A stretch of 64,000 nucleotides of DNA from Streptomyces sp. P3 (GTDB lineage Bacteria; Actinomycetota; Actinomycetes; Streptomycetales; Streptomycetaceae), in assembly GCF_003032475.1 (NCBI RefSeq), contig NZ_CP028369.1, positions 1,612,001 through 1,676,000 on the forward strand, given 5' to 3'. How positions within the stretch are numbered: the stretch's first letter is position 1; every line of letters starts with the position of its first letter. A model generated the notes under the pieces. The model was not told the origin of the DNA, did no database searches, and saw only the letters and a list, made by a program, of their open reading frames with translations. Shown here one piece after another: positions 1-12,543 of this stretch. The translations under genes were made by a program, and so were the position numbers.

Positions 1-3000
1 TGGAAGACACTGCCGGGCCGGTACTCGGCGACGACCTTCGCGACGGCGTCGCCGTCGGCGACGTCGCAGGCCACGAGGGACACCTCGGCGCCGGACGCGG
101 TCAGTTGCGCGCTCAGTTCCGCCGCGCCCTCGGCGGCCGGGCCGCTGCGGCTCACCAGCACCAGATGCCGGGCACCCCGCTCGGCGACCAGGTGCCGGGC
201 CAGTTCGGCGCCGAGACCGCCGGTGCCGCCGGTGATCAGCGTCGGGCGCAGCGGGTCGTAGGAGCGCGGGGTGGTCAGCACGAGTTTGCCCTGGTGGCGG
301 GCCCGGCTGAGCATCCGCAGCGGGACCCGGCCGTCCCGCACGTCCCAGGTGCGCACCGGCAGATGGCGCAGGGCGCCCGCCTCGAACAGGGCGACGAGCT
401 CCTCCAGGACCTCGCTGATCCGGTCCGGCCCGACACCCAGGATGTTGTACGCCCGGTAGGTGATTCCGGGGTGCTCGGCCTCGGTGGCGGCCACGTCGCG
501 CAGATCGGTCTTGCCCATCTCGGCGAACCGGCCGCCCGGCGCGAGCAGGCCGAGGGAGCGGTCGAGGGCCTTGCCGGACAGCGAGTTCAGCACGACGTCC
601 ACGCCCCGGCCGCCGGTGGCCGACCGGAAGGCGTCGGCGAAGTCGAGCGTGCGGGAGGAGGCGATGTGGTCGTCGGGGACACCCCAGGCGCGCAGCGTGG
701 GCTGCTTGTCGGCGCGGGCGGTGGCGAACACGTCGGCGCCCAGGTGCCGGGCGAGCTGGATCGCCGCGAGTCCGACGCCACCGGTCGCGGTGTGGATCAG
801 CACCCGGTCGCCAGGCCGGGTGCCGGCCACGTCGACGAGGCACTGGTAGGCGGTGATGAACACGATGGGCACGCCGGCCGCCTGGGCGAAGCTCCAGCCG
901 TCCGGGAGCGGCTTGACCATGCGTTCGTCGGCGACGGCCACCGGTCCCAGCGAGCGCTCGAACATGCCGAACACCCGGTCTCCGGCCGCGAGGCGGGTCA
1001 CCTCGGCGCCGACCTCGGTGATCACGCCCGCGCCTTCGCTGCCCATGGTCTTCTCGGTGGCGACAAGGCCGAGGCCGACCGTGACGTCCCGGAAGTTCAG
1101 CCCGGCCGCGCGCACCTCGACGCGCACCTGCCGGGGGCCCAACTTGGCTTCCGCCTCCGGGTGTTCGACGAGCGCGAGGTCGTCGAGGGTGCCCTTCACG
1201 GTGACGTCGAGCCGCCAGGCGCGGCTTCCGGCCGGGGGCCGCAGTCCGCTCTCGCGGGCGATCCGCAGCCGCGGCCGGTACAGCCGTCCGGCCCGCAGGG
1301 CCACCTCGGGCTCACCGCAGGCGAGGGCCTGCGGCAGGGCCGCCAGGGACGCCGGGTCGTCGTCGACGTCGATCAGCAGGAAGGTGTCCGGGTGCTCGGT
1401 CTGTGCCGAGCGCACCAGTCCGGTGACGGCCGAGGCGGCCAGGTCGCGGACGGGTTCGCGGTCGGTGACGGCGAGCGCCCCCCGGGTGACCACGGCGAGC
1501 CGCGAGGCCGTGAACTGCGAGCCGGCGCGCCAGCTCTGCACGAGGTCGGCGGCGGCCAGGGTCAGCCGCTCGGCGTGCGCCGGGTCGCCGTCCGTGCCGG
1601 GGGCGGAGCCGAGCGGGGCGACGACGACCGCCGGCGCCGGGAGCATGACCGACTCCAGGTCGGGGAAGTCCGGGCGGTCCCACAGGCCGCCCGCGCCGAC
1701 CGTCACCCACGCGTCGGGGCCGGACGCGTGGGTGCCGGACGCGTCCGTGCCGCGCATCCGCTCCCACGCCGGTTCGAGGCTGACGCCCCGGTCCTCGGCG
1801 GGCAGCGGCCGCAGCGTCAGCGAGCGCACCGAACCGACGAGCCGGTCCTCGCCGTCGAAGAAGGTCAGCGACAGGTCGTCGCCGTCCGGCCGCGCGTGCA
1901 CGCGCAGGGTCCGGGCGTCGGTGGGCGTCAGGTCGGCGTCGCGCCAGGCGAACGGCACCAGCAGTCCCGCGTCCGCCCGGAGCACGGCCGGGTGCAGGGC
2001 CGCGTCGAGCAGCGCCGGGTGGGCGGTGGCGAAGGCGCCCGGCTCCAGGTCGGGCAGCGCCACCTCGGCGAGGATCTCCGCGCCGCGCGTCCACAGGGCG
2101 CGCAGTCCGGCGAACGCCGGACCGTAGTGGTAGCCGCGTTCGGCGAGCAGCGGGTAGGCGTCGGCGACGTCGACCGGGGAGGCGTCCTCGGTGGACCAGC
2201 GGGCGGGCTCGGCCGGCGCCCGGTCGCGGCCGGCGAGCGCGCCGGAGGCGTGCCGCACCCAGCCGCCGTCGGCCTGACGTGCGTGCACGCTCAGGGCCCT
2301 GCGACCGGCGGCGTCCTCGGGGTCGAGGACGATCCTCAGGTCCGCGGCCACCTGTTCGGGCAGCGGCAGCGGCACGCCCAGGGTGAGGTCGGCCACGACG
2401 GGCCGGCCGATCCGCTCGCCGACCTCGCCGAGCAGCGACAGGAACACGGTCGCCGGCACCAGCGCGGCGCCCCGGACCACATGGTCGGCCAGCCACGGGT
2501 AACGCTCGCGGTCGACGGTCGCGGTGACGACGGTCTGCCCGGAGGGCAGCTCGGTCGGCGCCGCGGTGAACGCGCCGCCGTCGTCGCCGGCCGCGGCCGA
2601 CGGGGCCGTCGCCCAGAACCGGGTGCGGTCGAACCGGTAGGACGGCAGGTCGATCTGACGGCCGGCCGGCTGCAGCGCGGCGAGGTCCACCGGTCCCACG
2701 GAGTCGGGGAGGGCCGCGGCCGACGCCAGGAACTGTGCCGCGCCGCCGCTGTCCCGGCGCAGGGTGCCGAGCACGGCGCCCGTCACCCCGGCCGCGTCCA
2801 GGACCTCCTGGACGCCGAAGGTCAGCACGGGGTGCGGGCTGCACTCGACGAAGGTGCGGTGCCGTCGCTCCACCAGTCCCCGCAGCACCGGCTCGAACCG
2901 CACGGTGTTGCTCAGGTTGTCGTACCAGTACGCCGCGTCCATGTCCGCGGTGTCGATGACCGCGCCGGTCAGCGTCGAGTGGAGCCTGACGTCGGAGGAG

Positions 3001-5266
3001 CGCGGCGAGATCCCGGCGAGGTCGGTGAGGAGGCGTTCCTCCAGCGCCTCCATCGCCTCGGTGTGCGACGCGTAGTCGACCTCGATGCGCCGGGCGTCGA
3101 CGCCCTGCCGTTCGCAGCGCGCCAGCAGGTCGGTGAGGCCGGCGACGTCCCCGGCGACCACGGTCGAGGTCGCCGAGTTGACCGCCGCGACGCTCACGCC
3201 GTCCACGCTGTTGAGGAGCCGCTCGGTCTCCTCGGCGCCGAGCAGGACGGACGCCATGCCGCCGGGGGGCGCGAGCTGCGCCAGGGCCTGGCTGCGCAGG
3301 GCCACCACCCGGCAGGCGTCGGCGAGGCTGAGCGCACCGGCCACATGGGCGGCGGCGATCTCGCCCTGGGAGTGGCCGACGACCGCGGCGGGCCGTACCC
3401 CGGCCGACTTCCACAGCGCGGCCAGCGACACCATCATCGAGAACAGCGCGGGCTGGACGACGTCGACCCGTTCCAGTCCTTCGCCGCGCAGCGTGTCGGT
3501 CAGCCGCCAGCCGCACAGCGGGGCCAGTTCCTCCGCGCAGGCCTCCATGCTCGCGCGGAAGACCGCCGACTCCTCCATCAGCGCGAGACCCATCCCGAGC
3601 CACTGGGACCCCTGGCCGGGGAAGACGAACACCGGTCCGGCGAGGTCGCGGTAGGACTCGGTGCGCAGCACGGTGGGCGACCGGTAGCGCCCCGGCACGG
3701 CCGGCAGGGGGGCGTCGGAGGCCAGCGCCTCCAGTCCGGTCAGCAGGTCCGCGCGGTTGTCGGCGATCACGACGCCTCGCTGCCGGAACGCGCTGCGGCC
3801 GCGCAGCGTGTGCGCGACGTCCTCGGGCGCGTCCTGCGGGGTGCGGCCGACGTGGTCGGCGAGAGCCCTGGCCTGGGCGCGCAGCGAGTCGGCGTGCGGG
3901 GCGGAGACCGACCACAGCAGCGGCGCCGTCGCGTCGCCGGCGGGTTGCCGCGCGGGCTCGGGCTCGGGCTCGGCCTCCTCGATGACCAGGTGGACGTTGG
4001 TGCCGCTGATCCCGAACGAGGACACCCCGGCCCGCCGGGGCCCGTCCCCCCGCTCCCACGGGCGGGCCCGGGTCAGCAGGGCGAGACCGCTGTGCTCCCA
4101 GTCGATGTGGTGGGTGGGCCGGGAGACGTTCGGCGTGGCGGGCAGGACGCCGGCCCGCAGCGCCTGCACCGTCTTGATCACCCCGCCGACGCCCGCCGCG
4201 GCCTGGGCGTGCCCCAGGTTCGCCTTCAACGAGCCGATCCAGAGCGGACGTTGCGCGTCGCGGCCCCGGCCGTAGACGGCGGACAGCGCCCGCGCCTCGA
4301 TGGGGTCGCCGAGTTCGGTGCCGGTGCCGTGGGCCTCGACCGCGTCGACGTCGTGCGGGTCCAGTCCGGCCTGGCTCAGTGCCTGCCGGATGACGTCCTC
4401 CTGGGCCGCCCGGTTGGGCGCGGTGAGACCGTTGCTCGCGCCGTCGGAGTTGGTGGCGGTGCCGCGGACCACGGCGAGGACGCGGTGGCCGCGCGCGCGG
4501 GCGTCGGAGAGGCGCTCCAGCAGCAGCAGTCCGGCGCCCTCCGCCCAGGCGGTGCCGTCGGCGTCGTCGGAGAAGGGGCGGCAGCGGCCGTCGGGCGAGA
4601 GTCCGCCCTGCCGGGTGAAGTCGACGAACATGCCGGGCGTCGACATCACCGCGACACCGCCGGCCAGCGCCAGATCGCACTCGCCGTCGCGCAGCGACCG
4701 CACCGCCAGATGGACGGCGACCAGCGAGGACGAGCACGCGGTGTCCACCGTGAGGGCGGGGCCGCGCAGCCCGAAGTAGTAGGCGATGCGTCCGGAGGCG
4801 ACGCTGGTCGAGCTGCCGGTGATGCGGTAGCCGCCGGCGCCCTGGTTGTCCTCGTACAGGCGCGGCCCGTACTCCTGGGCCATCGCCCCGACGAACACAC
4901 CGGTGTTGCTGCCCGTGAGGGCGTCCCGGCTCAGCCCGGCGCGCTCGAAGGTCTCCCAGGCCGTCTCCAGCAGGATCCGCTGCTGGGGGTCCATGCCCTC
5001 CGCCTCGCGGGGCGAGATGCCGAAGAACTTGGCGTCGAAGCGGTCGGCGTCGTCCAGGAAGCCGCCGCGGGTGGTGGTGGAGCGGCCGTCGGCGAGATCC
5101 GCCGCACGCCAGCCGCGGTCGGTGGGGAAGGAGGAGGTGGCGTCGCGGCCGTCCGCGACCAGCTGCCACAGGTCGGCGGGCGTGCGCACACCGCCCGGGT
5201 AGCGGCAGCCCATGGCCACGACGGCGACGGCTTCCTGGTCACCGTCCAGTGGTCCGGTCTGGGGAG

Positions 5267-5270
<4 letters not shown>
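1..5270 (-). CDS. Modular type I polyketide synthase, KS-AT-DH-ER-KR, partial (runs off left edge)
   Basis: At least 1,756 residues are visible. The ATG at 5270 overlaps the stop of the upstream KSQ-ACP gene as ATGA. Domains in order are: KS (about 15-440, Cys in DTACSSS near 178, then EAHGTGT and KANLGH); AT (about 545-850, GHSQGE near 630 and YASH near 732, a signature linked to methylmalonyl-CoA); DH ([10 protein letters not shown] near 932, DAALHP near 1090); a spacer of KR-structural length; ER ([15 protein letters not shown] near 1498); and KR ([11 protein letters not shown] near 1678), cut by the edge. Every catalytic signature I can see is intact, so one fully reducing methylmalonyl extension is expected. 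A terminal ACP should lie to the left. With the loading protein upstream, this suggests a 2-methylbutyryl-type thioester used as a starter; the ER could be skipped in practice, giving a tigloyl-type unit. Domain calls are firm; the product is inference. Confidence 0.93.
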
Positions 5271-7379
<2,109 letters not shown>

Positions 7380-7399
<20 letters not shown>

Positions 7400-8390
7400 G
7401 GCGGTCTCCGGCGGCGACGAGGGTGAGCCGGCGCCGTACCTCGTCCACGGCCTCGCGGTCGTCGCGGCCGCCGCCCGGCACCAGCGCCTGCACGGAGCTG
7501 TGCCCGGCGATCACCCGGGGCTGGCGGCGGGCCAGCCGGCTGAGGCCGTCGCCCGGACCGGCCTCCAGCAGCAGGCAGTCGTGCGCGGCGAGCAGGGCGG
7601 TGAGCGCCGGGGCGAAGTACACGGTCCGGGCCGCCTGCCAGGCCCAGAAGTCGGGGTCCAGCGCCTGCTGGTCGGCGAGTCGGCCCGGCGTGTAGGCGGA
7701 GTAGAAGGGGAAGGCCGGCCGGCACAGCGGCACCGCGCGGAACCCGGGCAGGGTCGCGCGGACGGCGTCGTCGACCGCGGGGCTGTGGAAGGCCTGTCTG
7801 GCCTGCACCGGGCGGCAGATGACGCCCCGTTCGTCCAGCGCGCGGGCGGCCCGGGCCAGCGGCTCGCGCTCCCCGGCGAGGAGGAGCTGCCGGGCGGCGT
7901 TCACGGCGGCCAGGTGCACGCCCTCGCCGAGCAGGTCGGCGACGTCGTCGGGGGAGGCCGCGACGGCCAGCATCCCGCCGGGCGGGGTGTCGGCGAAGTG
8001 CTCGACCCGGTCGCGCATCAGGCGTACGCCGTCCTCGAAGCCGAGGATCCCGGCCAGGGTCGCCGCGGCGACCTCGCCGACGCTGTGCCCGATGATCGCC
8101 GCCGGGCGCACGCCCCAGCCGAGCACCATCCGCCCGAGGGCGTGGTTCACCGCGTAGAGCAGCGGCTGGGCGACCGTCACGTCGTCGTACTCCGCCGACG
8201 GCGCCTCGGCGAGCCATTCGCGGCGCAGCCGCGGGCCGTCCGGCGCCAGGAGCCGGAACGCCTCGTCCATCCAGTAGGTGAAGGTCGAGTCGTGCCCGTA
8301 CAGGCCCGCGGCCATCCGCGGGTACTGCGCACCCTGGCCGGGGAAAACGAGTGCGACCGGTGGATTCGGCTGTTGCGCTGTGAGGGGCAT
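7380..8390 (-). CDS. Discrete acyltransferase (trans-acting AT for the KSQ-ACP loading protein)
   Basis: This is a free-standing malonyltransferase-fold AT of 336 residues. It shows FPGQGAQYP near the N-terminus, the nucleophile motif GHSVGE, and a QAFH motif where malonyl-specific ATs have HAFH and methylmalonyl ATs have YASH. The likely role is to load the AT-less KSQ-ACP protein encoded just downstream, most simply with malonyl that KSQ decarboxylates to acetyl. It could also serve the type II ACP, although that usually borrows FabD. The ATG at 8390 is preceded by an AAGGAAGG ribosome site. It is the first gene of the type I PKS operon, behind a SARP-type promoter. Discrete ATs beside a KASIII gene are known from aromatic PKS clusters with non-acetate starters; the exact substrate is not readable here. 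Confidence 0.88.
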
Positions 8391-8425
8391 CCGGTACCTT
8401 CCTTTCCTGCCTTTCCCGCTGCCGC

Positions 8426-8468
8426 AATATGGGCCCGTGGATTCGACGTTCGCCTGAGCCTCGATCGA
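8426..8468 (-). promoter_or_regulatory. SARP-type promoter of the AT/type I PKS operon
   Basis: Read on the minus strand: TCGATCG (8468-8462), TCAGGCG (8457-8451) and TCGAATC (8446-8440) are spaced exactly 11 bp. An 8-bp spacer then leads to CATATT (8431-8426) as the -10. The AT start lies at 8390. This matches the known geometry of SARP binding sites. Confidence 0.7.
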
Positions 8469-8489
8469 GAGCCGCGGACGGAATACGGC

Positions 8490-8532
8490 TCCGCCCGGCT
8501 TTGAGCCGCCCCCGAGCTGTGCCGTGCAGACT
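8490..8532 (+). promoter_or_regulatory. SARP-type promoter of the KASIII gene
   Basis: TCCGCCC (8490), TTGAGCC (8501) and CCGAGCT (8512) are spaced 11 bp. An 8-bp spacer follows, then CAGACT (8527-8532) as the -10. It faces away from the AT operon promoter, so the two boxes share one divergent intergenic region. Confidence 0.65.
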
Positions 8533-8561
8533 CGACGGCCGAATGCCGTCGGGCGGAGGGA

Positions 8562-9584
8562 ATGGTCGTGCCAGCTGAAGAGGTATTCGTTTCCGGGGTG
8601 GGACTTCATCTGCCGCCGGCCATGCCGGCCGAGGAGGCGGTCCGGCAGGGGCTGACCGACGAATGGACCGTGCGGCGCACGCGTATGCGGTCGGTGTGCG
8701 TCGGCACGGAGGCCGGGCCGCAGATGGCGGTGCGGGCCGCGCGGGAGGCGCTGCGCCACGCGGACGCGGGACCCCAGGACATCGACCTGGTCCTGCACGC
8801 CAGCAGCTACTTCCAGGGCTACGACCTGTGGGCGCCCGCCTCGTACGTGCAGCGCGAGGCCGTCGGCAACACCTGCCTGTCGCTGGCCGTCGAGCAGCTG
8901 TCCAACGGCGGGATGGCCGCCTTCGAACTGGCGGTGGCCTACCTGCGCGCGGACGCCCGCCGGCACAGCGCTCTCGTGACCACCGGCGACCGGTTCTGCC
9001 TGCCGGGGATCGACCGGTGGACCACCGACCCGGGGACCGTGCTCGGGGACGGCGGCACCGCCGTCGTGCTGTCCACCGAGGACGGGTTCGCGCTGCTGCG
9101 CAGTCTGGTGACGGTGTCCGACCCGACCCTGGAGAAAATGGGGCGGGGCGACGATCCCTTCGCCGCGACGCCGCTGGAGACCCGGACCCCGGTCAGCGTG
9201 GAGGAGCCCCGTGCCCGTCTGGTCAAGGAGATGGGCATGTCGGAGCTGATCGACCGGCTGCACACCGGCCAGCGGACGGCCTTCGAACAGGCCCTGCGGG
9301 AGGCGGACGTCAAGCAGGAGGACCTCGACTGGACGGTGCTGCCGCACCTCGGCCGCGCCAAGATGGACTTCCAGTTCTTCTCGGCGCTGGACCTCGACCC
9401 GGAGCGGACCACCTGGCCCTGGGGATCGGGAGTCGGCCACCTCGGCGCGGGCGACATGTTCGCCGGTCTCGCCCACCTCACCCGGACCGGCGCCCTGCGT
9501 CCGGGCCAGACCGGCGCCCTGGTCAGCGCGGGTGGCGGCTTCGCGTGGACGGTGGCCGTCCTGGAGATCCTGTCCGCGGCCTGA
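8562..9584 (+). CDS. KASIII-like starter-unit acyltransferase/ketosynthase, Ser in place of catalytic Cys
   Basis: This 340-residue thiolase-fold protein belongs to the FabH/DpsC/CerJ group. In the segment that aligns with the FabH ACSG active site, the sequence is EQLSNGGM, so Ser114 replaces the nucleophilic Cys. A candidate catalytic His is in VLPHLGRAK and a second conserved loop is GSGVGHLGAGD. DpsC of daunorubicin synthesis is a known KASIII homologue that uses Ser and selects the starter unit. Given the neighbouring type I PKS, the likely job is to move the finished starter from the type I ACP to the type II system, as proposed for similar genes in hedamycin-type clusters. ATG at 8562 is only two bases after GGAGG; the GTG at 8568 has better spacing and may be the true start. 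Confidence 0.87.
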   Translation: MVVPAEEVFVSGVGLHLPPAMPAEEAVRQGLTDEWTVRRTRMRSVCVGTEAGPQMAVRAAREALRHADAGPQDIDLVLHASSYFQGYDLWAPASYVQREAVGNTCLSLAVEQLSNGGMAAFELAVAYLRADARRHSALVTTGDRFCLPGIDRWTTDPGTVLGDGGTAVVLSTEDGFALLRSLVTVSDPTLEKMGRGDDPFAATPLETRTPVSVEEPRARLVKEMGMSELIDRLHTGQRTAFEQALREADVKQEDLDWTVLPHLGRAKMDFQFFSALDLDPERTTWPWGSGVGHLGAGDMFAGLAHLTRTGALRPGQTGALVSAGGGFAWTVAVLEILSAA

Positions 9585-9589
9585 AAGGC

Positions 9590-9644
9590 GTCCGGCGGAT
9601 CACGTCGCGCAGGCACCCCGGTGCCGCGACGTGATCCGCCGGAC
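9590..9644. terminator. Perfect 20-bp inverted repeat, transcription terminator
   Basis: The arms at 9590-9609 and 9625-9644 are exact inverse copies, with a 15-base loop. It begins seven bases after the KASIII stop and probably ends that transcript. There is no T-run, as is common in Streptomyces. Confidence 0.75.
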
Positions 9645-9780
9645 CCTTCTGCAGTGCCGTGGCCTGCCGTGCCGTGCCCGTCCCCGGGCGGCCCGCCCCC
9701 GAGCCGCGAAACCCCCGTCGCCGTGCCCCGCGCCCCCGCGCCCCGCAGGCCGGGCGGCCCGGGTCGCCGAGGCTCGCAAC

Positions 9781-9825
9781 GCCGGGGACCGGAACGCCGG
9801 GGACCGGAACGCCGGGGACGATAAC
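9781..9825. repeat. 15-bp tandem repeat in the 9585-9908 intergenic gap
   Basis: The unit GCCGGGGACCGGAAC occurs twice exactly (9781-9795, 9796-9810) and then partly (9811-9825). It lies in a 324-base gap between the convergent KASIII and rmlA-type genes. Apart from the terminator at 9590 I see no gene in this gap. Confidence 0.6.
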
Positions 9826-9908
9826 GCGGTGCGCGGAGCGCGACGGGTTCCGGAGAACCGTCGCACTCCGCGCTCGCGGTGGGCCCGTTCCGGGCGGACG
9901 CGCCGCCG

Positions 9909-10823
9909 TCAGGCCCCGCGCGGTGCGCCGACGAGCCGGCGGCGGTACCCCACGCCGGCGGCCTCGGCCGCGACCTCCGTCACGTACCTGCCGTACGGCG
10001 ACTTCATCCCCTCGCCCAGTCTCCGGCACGTGTCGGCGTCGATGAAGCCCATCTGCAGGGCGACCTCCTCCAGGCAGGCGATGCGCACCCCCATGCGCTC
10101 CTCCATGGCCTGCACGTAGATGCCGGCCTTCAGCAGCGACTCGGCGGTGCCCGTGTCGAGCCAGGCGAAACCCCGGCCGAGTTCGATGAGCTTGGCCTTG
10201 CCGCGTTCCAGGTACCACCGGTTGACGTCGGTGATCTCCAGTTCGCCGCGCGGCGACGGGGTGAGGTTCTTGGCCACGTCCACGACGTCGTTGTCGTAGA
10301 AGTACAGGCCGGTGATCGCCCGGTCGGACTTGGGTTCGGCCGGCTTCTCCTCGAGCGAGACGAGCCGCCCCTCGGCGTCGGTCACCCCGACCCCGTACCG
10401 CTCGGGGTCCGGCACCGGGTAGCCGAAGAGGACGCAGCCGTCCACGTCGCGGGCGTTGCGGCGCAGCAGCTCCCGGAATCCCGAGCCGTGGAAGATGTTG
10501 TCGCCCAGCACCAGGGCCACCGGGTCGGCGCCGATGAAGTCGGCCCCGATGGTGAACGCCTGCGCCAGGCCGCCCGGGCTCTCCTGCGCGGCGTAGCTGA
10601 GCGAGATGCCCAGCCGCGAGCCGTCGCCGAGGAGCCGCTGGAAGTACGGCATGTCGGTGGGTGTGGTGATGACGAGGATCTCCCGGATGTCGGCCAGCAT
10701 GAGCACCGACAGCGGGTAGTAGATCATCGGTTTGTCACTGACGGGGAGGAGTTGTTTCGACACGGCCAGTGTGATCGGATGCAGCCGGGTCCCCGTGCCT
10801 CCGGCGAGGACTATCCCCTTCAT
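9909..10823 (-). CDS. rmlA: Glucose-1-phosphate thymidylyltransferase (dTDP-glucose synthase)
   Basis: RmlA makes dTDP-glucose from glucose-1-phosphate and dTTP, the entry step to deoxysugars. The protein has 304 residues, the normal length for the short RmlA family. It starts [16 protein letters not shown], the nucleotide-binding signature, followed by [18 protein letters not shown]. Further conserved parts are LGDNIFHG and the EEKPAEPKS segment. It follows the NTF2-like gene by 14 bases on the same strand and so is in that operon. Its partner RmlB is 33 kb away at 43.9 kb, but both belong to the sugar pathway of this cluster. The C-terminal 20 residues are less conserved in character. Function is secure. 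Confidence 0.96.
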   Translation of the reverse strand: MKGIVLAGGTGTRLHPITLAVSKQLLPVSDKPMIYYPLSVLMLADIREILVITTPTDMPYFQRLLGDGSRLGISLSYAAQESPGGLAQAFTIGADFIGADPVALVLGDNIFHGSGFRELLRRNARDVDGCVLFGYPVPDPERYGVGVTDAEGRLVSLEEKPAEPKSDRAITGLYFYDNDVVDVAKNLTPSPRGELEITDVNRWYLERGKAKLIELGRGFAWLDTGTAESLLKAGIYVQAMEERMGVRIACLEEVALQMGFIDADTCRRLGEGMKSPYGRYVTEVAAEAAGVGYRRRLVGAPRGA

Positions 10824-10837
10824 CGTGGGCCCCGGCC

Positions 10838-11278
10838 TCAGGCGGCCGGACGGTCCTGGTCGATGACGCGCTCCCGGGTCCGGATCTCGCCGGCCTCGGT
10901 GCGCACCAGTTCGTCCACCACGGTGAAGGTCGGCTCGAAGTCCACCTTCCCGGCGGCGTCGGTCCGGGTGACCAGGCAGACGTAGTCCACCCGCCAGCCC
11001 TGCGCGGTCTTCTCCACGAGGTAGTGGTCGAACCAGTGCCGGGGCACGACCGACCGGTACCGCGGGAGGGCGGCCCGCATCGCCGCGACCATCGCCGCAC
11101 GGCCGGCGAGGCGTTCACCGCGGTGCGCGTGGTCGATGACGCCGTCCTCGGTGAAGGTGTCGGCGAACTCCTCGATCTTCAGGGCGTCCATCAGGCGGCA
11201 CTGTCGGGCGTAGAACCCGAGGATCTCCACGTGCTCCTCGGCCGTCACCTTCTGCCGCTCAGCGGTCTGCGTAGCCAC
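10838..11278 (-). CDS. NTF2/SnoaL-fold protein (ring-hydroxylating dioxygenase beta-like), tailoring
   Basis: This small protein of 146 residues has the cone-shaped NTF2/SnoaL fold pattern: an N-terminal helix with [21 protein letters not shown], then [15 protein letters not shown] and a strand-rich C-terminal half. Members in aromatic polyketide clusters act as cyclases, hydroxylase components or isomerases, and sequence alone does not decide between these. The GTG at 11278 has an excellent GAGGAG site at the right distance and is preferred over the ATG at 11299. The closest relative in the window is the NTF2-like gene at 19150; both share the DFEP-(T/S)-VVTDELVRT kind of segment, so they are paralogues and may act together. 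First gene of an operon with rmlA, behind a SARP-type promoter. Confidence 0.8.
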   Translation of the reverse strand: MATQTAERQKVTAEEHVEILGFYARQCRLMDALKIEEFADTFTEDGVIDHAHRGERLAGRAAMVAAMRAALPRYRSVVPRHWFDHYLVEKTAQGWRVDYVCLVTRTDAAGKVDFEPTFTVVDELVRTEAGEIRTRERVIDQDRPAA

Positions 11279-11316
11279 GGTGTGCTCCTCCTCGGGCATG
11301 GGTTTCCTTCTCCGGA

Positions 11317-11359
11317 AGCGTTCTCCGGCGGGCTCGAAACCGGCTGGACTACCGCTGCA
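11317..11359 (-). promoter_or_regulatory. SARP-type promoter of the NTF2-like/rmlA operon
   Basis: On the minus strand, TGCAGCG (11359-11353), TCCAGCC (11348-11342) and TCGAGCC (11337-11331) are spaced 11 bp. An 8-bp spacer then leads to AACGCT (11322-11317) as the -10. Confidence 0.72.
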
Positions 11360-11381
11360 CCGGAATTCCCCCACCGGGTGT

Positions 11382-11413
11382 TCCAGTGAGGCTCATGCCG
11401 TTCGGGCCACCCT
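11382..11413 (+). promoter_or_regulatory. Probable SARP-type promoter of the MBL-fold cyclase gene
   Basis: TCCAGTG (11382-11388) and TCATGCC (11393-11399) are 11 bp apart. An 8-bp spacer leads to CACCCT (11408-11413). It fits the same geometry as the other boxes, with weaker matches to TCGAGC. Confidence 0.5.
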
Positions 11414-11473
11414 TTCCGGCACATTGCCGCGGCATTTTCTTCACGCGCGCCCGCACCCGGAATTGGAGTCGGT

Positions 11474-12391
11474 ATGACGTTGCAACAGGTCCGGTCGGAA
11501 ATGCGCGAGGTGGCCCCGTCGGTCTACGCCTGGATTCAGCCCGACGGAGGGTGGTGCCTGAACAACGCGGGACTGATCCTCGACGGGGAGTGCGCGGTGC
11601 TGGTCGACACGGCCGCCACCGAGCGCCGTACCCGCGTGCTGGCCGAGGCGGTGGGCGCGCTGGCGCCGGCCGGGCCGGACTTCCTCGTCAACACGCACTT
11701 CCACGGCGACCACACGTTCGGCAACTCCTACTTCAAGCCGCGGGCGACGATCATCGCCCACGAGAACTGCGCCCGCGACCAGATGGCCGCGGGCCCGGGG
11801 CTGCGCGGGCTGTGGCCGGACGTGGAGTGGGGGGAGACGCCGGTCCTCGGGCCCGACGTGACCTACCGCGGCGACGAGGCCGCCGTCCACTCGGGCGGCC
11901 GGCGCATCGCGCTGCTGCATCCCGGGACGGCCCACACCACCGGCGACACGGTGGTGTGGCTGCCCGACGAGGGCGTCCTGTTCACCGGGGACGTCGTGTG
12001 GTCCGGGAGCACCCCGTTCTGCCTGATGGGCTCGGTCACGGGGTCGCTGGAGGCGATCGGCCGGCTGCGCGCGCTCGGCGCTCAGACGGTGGTGCCCGGT
12101 CACGGGCCGGTCGGCGGCGCCGAGTTGCTGGACGAGACCGCCGCCTACCTGAACTGGCTGCTGGAGGTCGCCCGGTCGGGGCTGCGGGCCGGACGCTCGG
12201 CGCTGGAGACGGCCCGGACCACCGAACTGGGTGCGTGGGCGGCCTTCCTCGACGCCGAGCGCATCGTCGGCAACCTGCACCGCGCCTACGCCGAGCTCGC
12301 CGGAGCGGTGCCGGGCGCGCCGATCGACGTGGCGACGGCCTTCGGGGAGATGACGCAGTTCCACGGGGGCCTCCCGGTGTGCCGCGCCTGA
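11474..12391 (+). CDS. Metallo-beta-lactamase-fold polyketide cyclase (ActIV-like)
   Basis: The protein has 305 residues with the MBL zinc motif HFHGDH (His75, His77, Asp79, His80), later HPGTAHTTGD and VVPGHGP. ActIV of actinorhodin synthesis is an MBL-fold protein that closes later rings of the polyketide and releases the bicyclic product, and close relatives occur in many type II PKS clusters. A ring-closure role is therefore likely here, but a plain hydrolase cannot be excluded from sequence. The ATG at 11474 is chosen because conserved sequence begins directly after it; a GGAG lies about eight bases upstream. It is divergent from the NTF2-like/rmlA operon and ends at a strong bidirectional hairpin. 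Confidence 0.85.
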   Translation: MTLQQVRSEMREVAPSVYAWIQPDGGWCLNNAGLILDGECAVLVDTAATERRTRVLAEAVGALAPAGPDFLVNTHFHGDHTFGNSYFKPRATIIAHENCARDQMAAGPGLRGLWPDVEWGETPVLGPDVTYRGDEAAVHSGGRRIALLHPGTAHTTGDTVVWLPDEGVLFTGDVVWSGSTPFCLMGSVTGSLEAIGRLRALGAQTVVPGHGPVGGAELLDETAAYLNWLLEVARSGLRAGRSALETARTTELGAWAAFLDAERIVGNLHRAYAELAGAVPGAPIDVATAFGEMTQFHGGLPVCRA

Positions 12392-12426
12392 GGGCGGGCC
12401 GGCGGCCACGAAGGGCCGGCCGGCAC

Positions 12427-12467
12427 GCGAAGGGGGTGTGACGCGCTGCGCGTCACACCCCCTTCGC
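12427..12467. terminator. Perfect 19-bp hairpin, bidirectional terminator
   Basis: The arms at 12427-12445 and 12449-12467 are exact inverse copies around a three-base loop. It sits between the convergent MBL cyclase and acyl-CoA carboxylase epsilon genes and probably serves both transcripts. Confidence 0.85.
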
Positions 12468-12543
12468 CGGAAAGAGGCCGGGCCCCGCCCTCTGGGCAGG
12501 ACCCGGCCTCCAGGAGGACCGGACGTCACGGCAGGACCGGACG

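Noticed and set aside
9781..9825. CRISPR-like array
   Set aside because: The repeat is only 15 bp and directly tandem, without spacers; no cas genes are present anywhere in the window.
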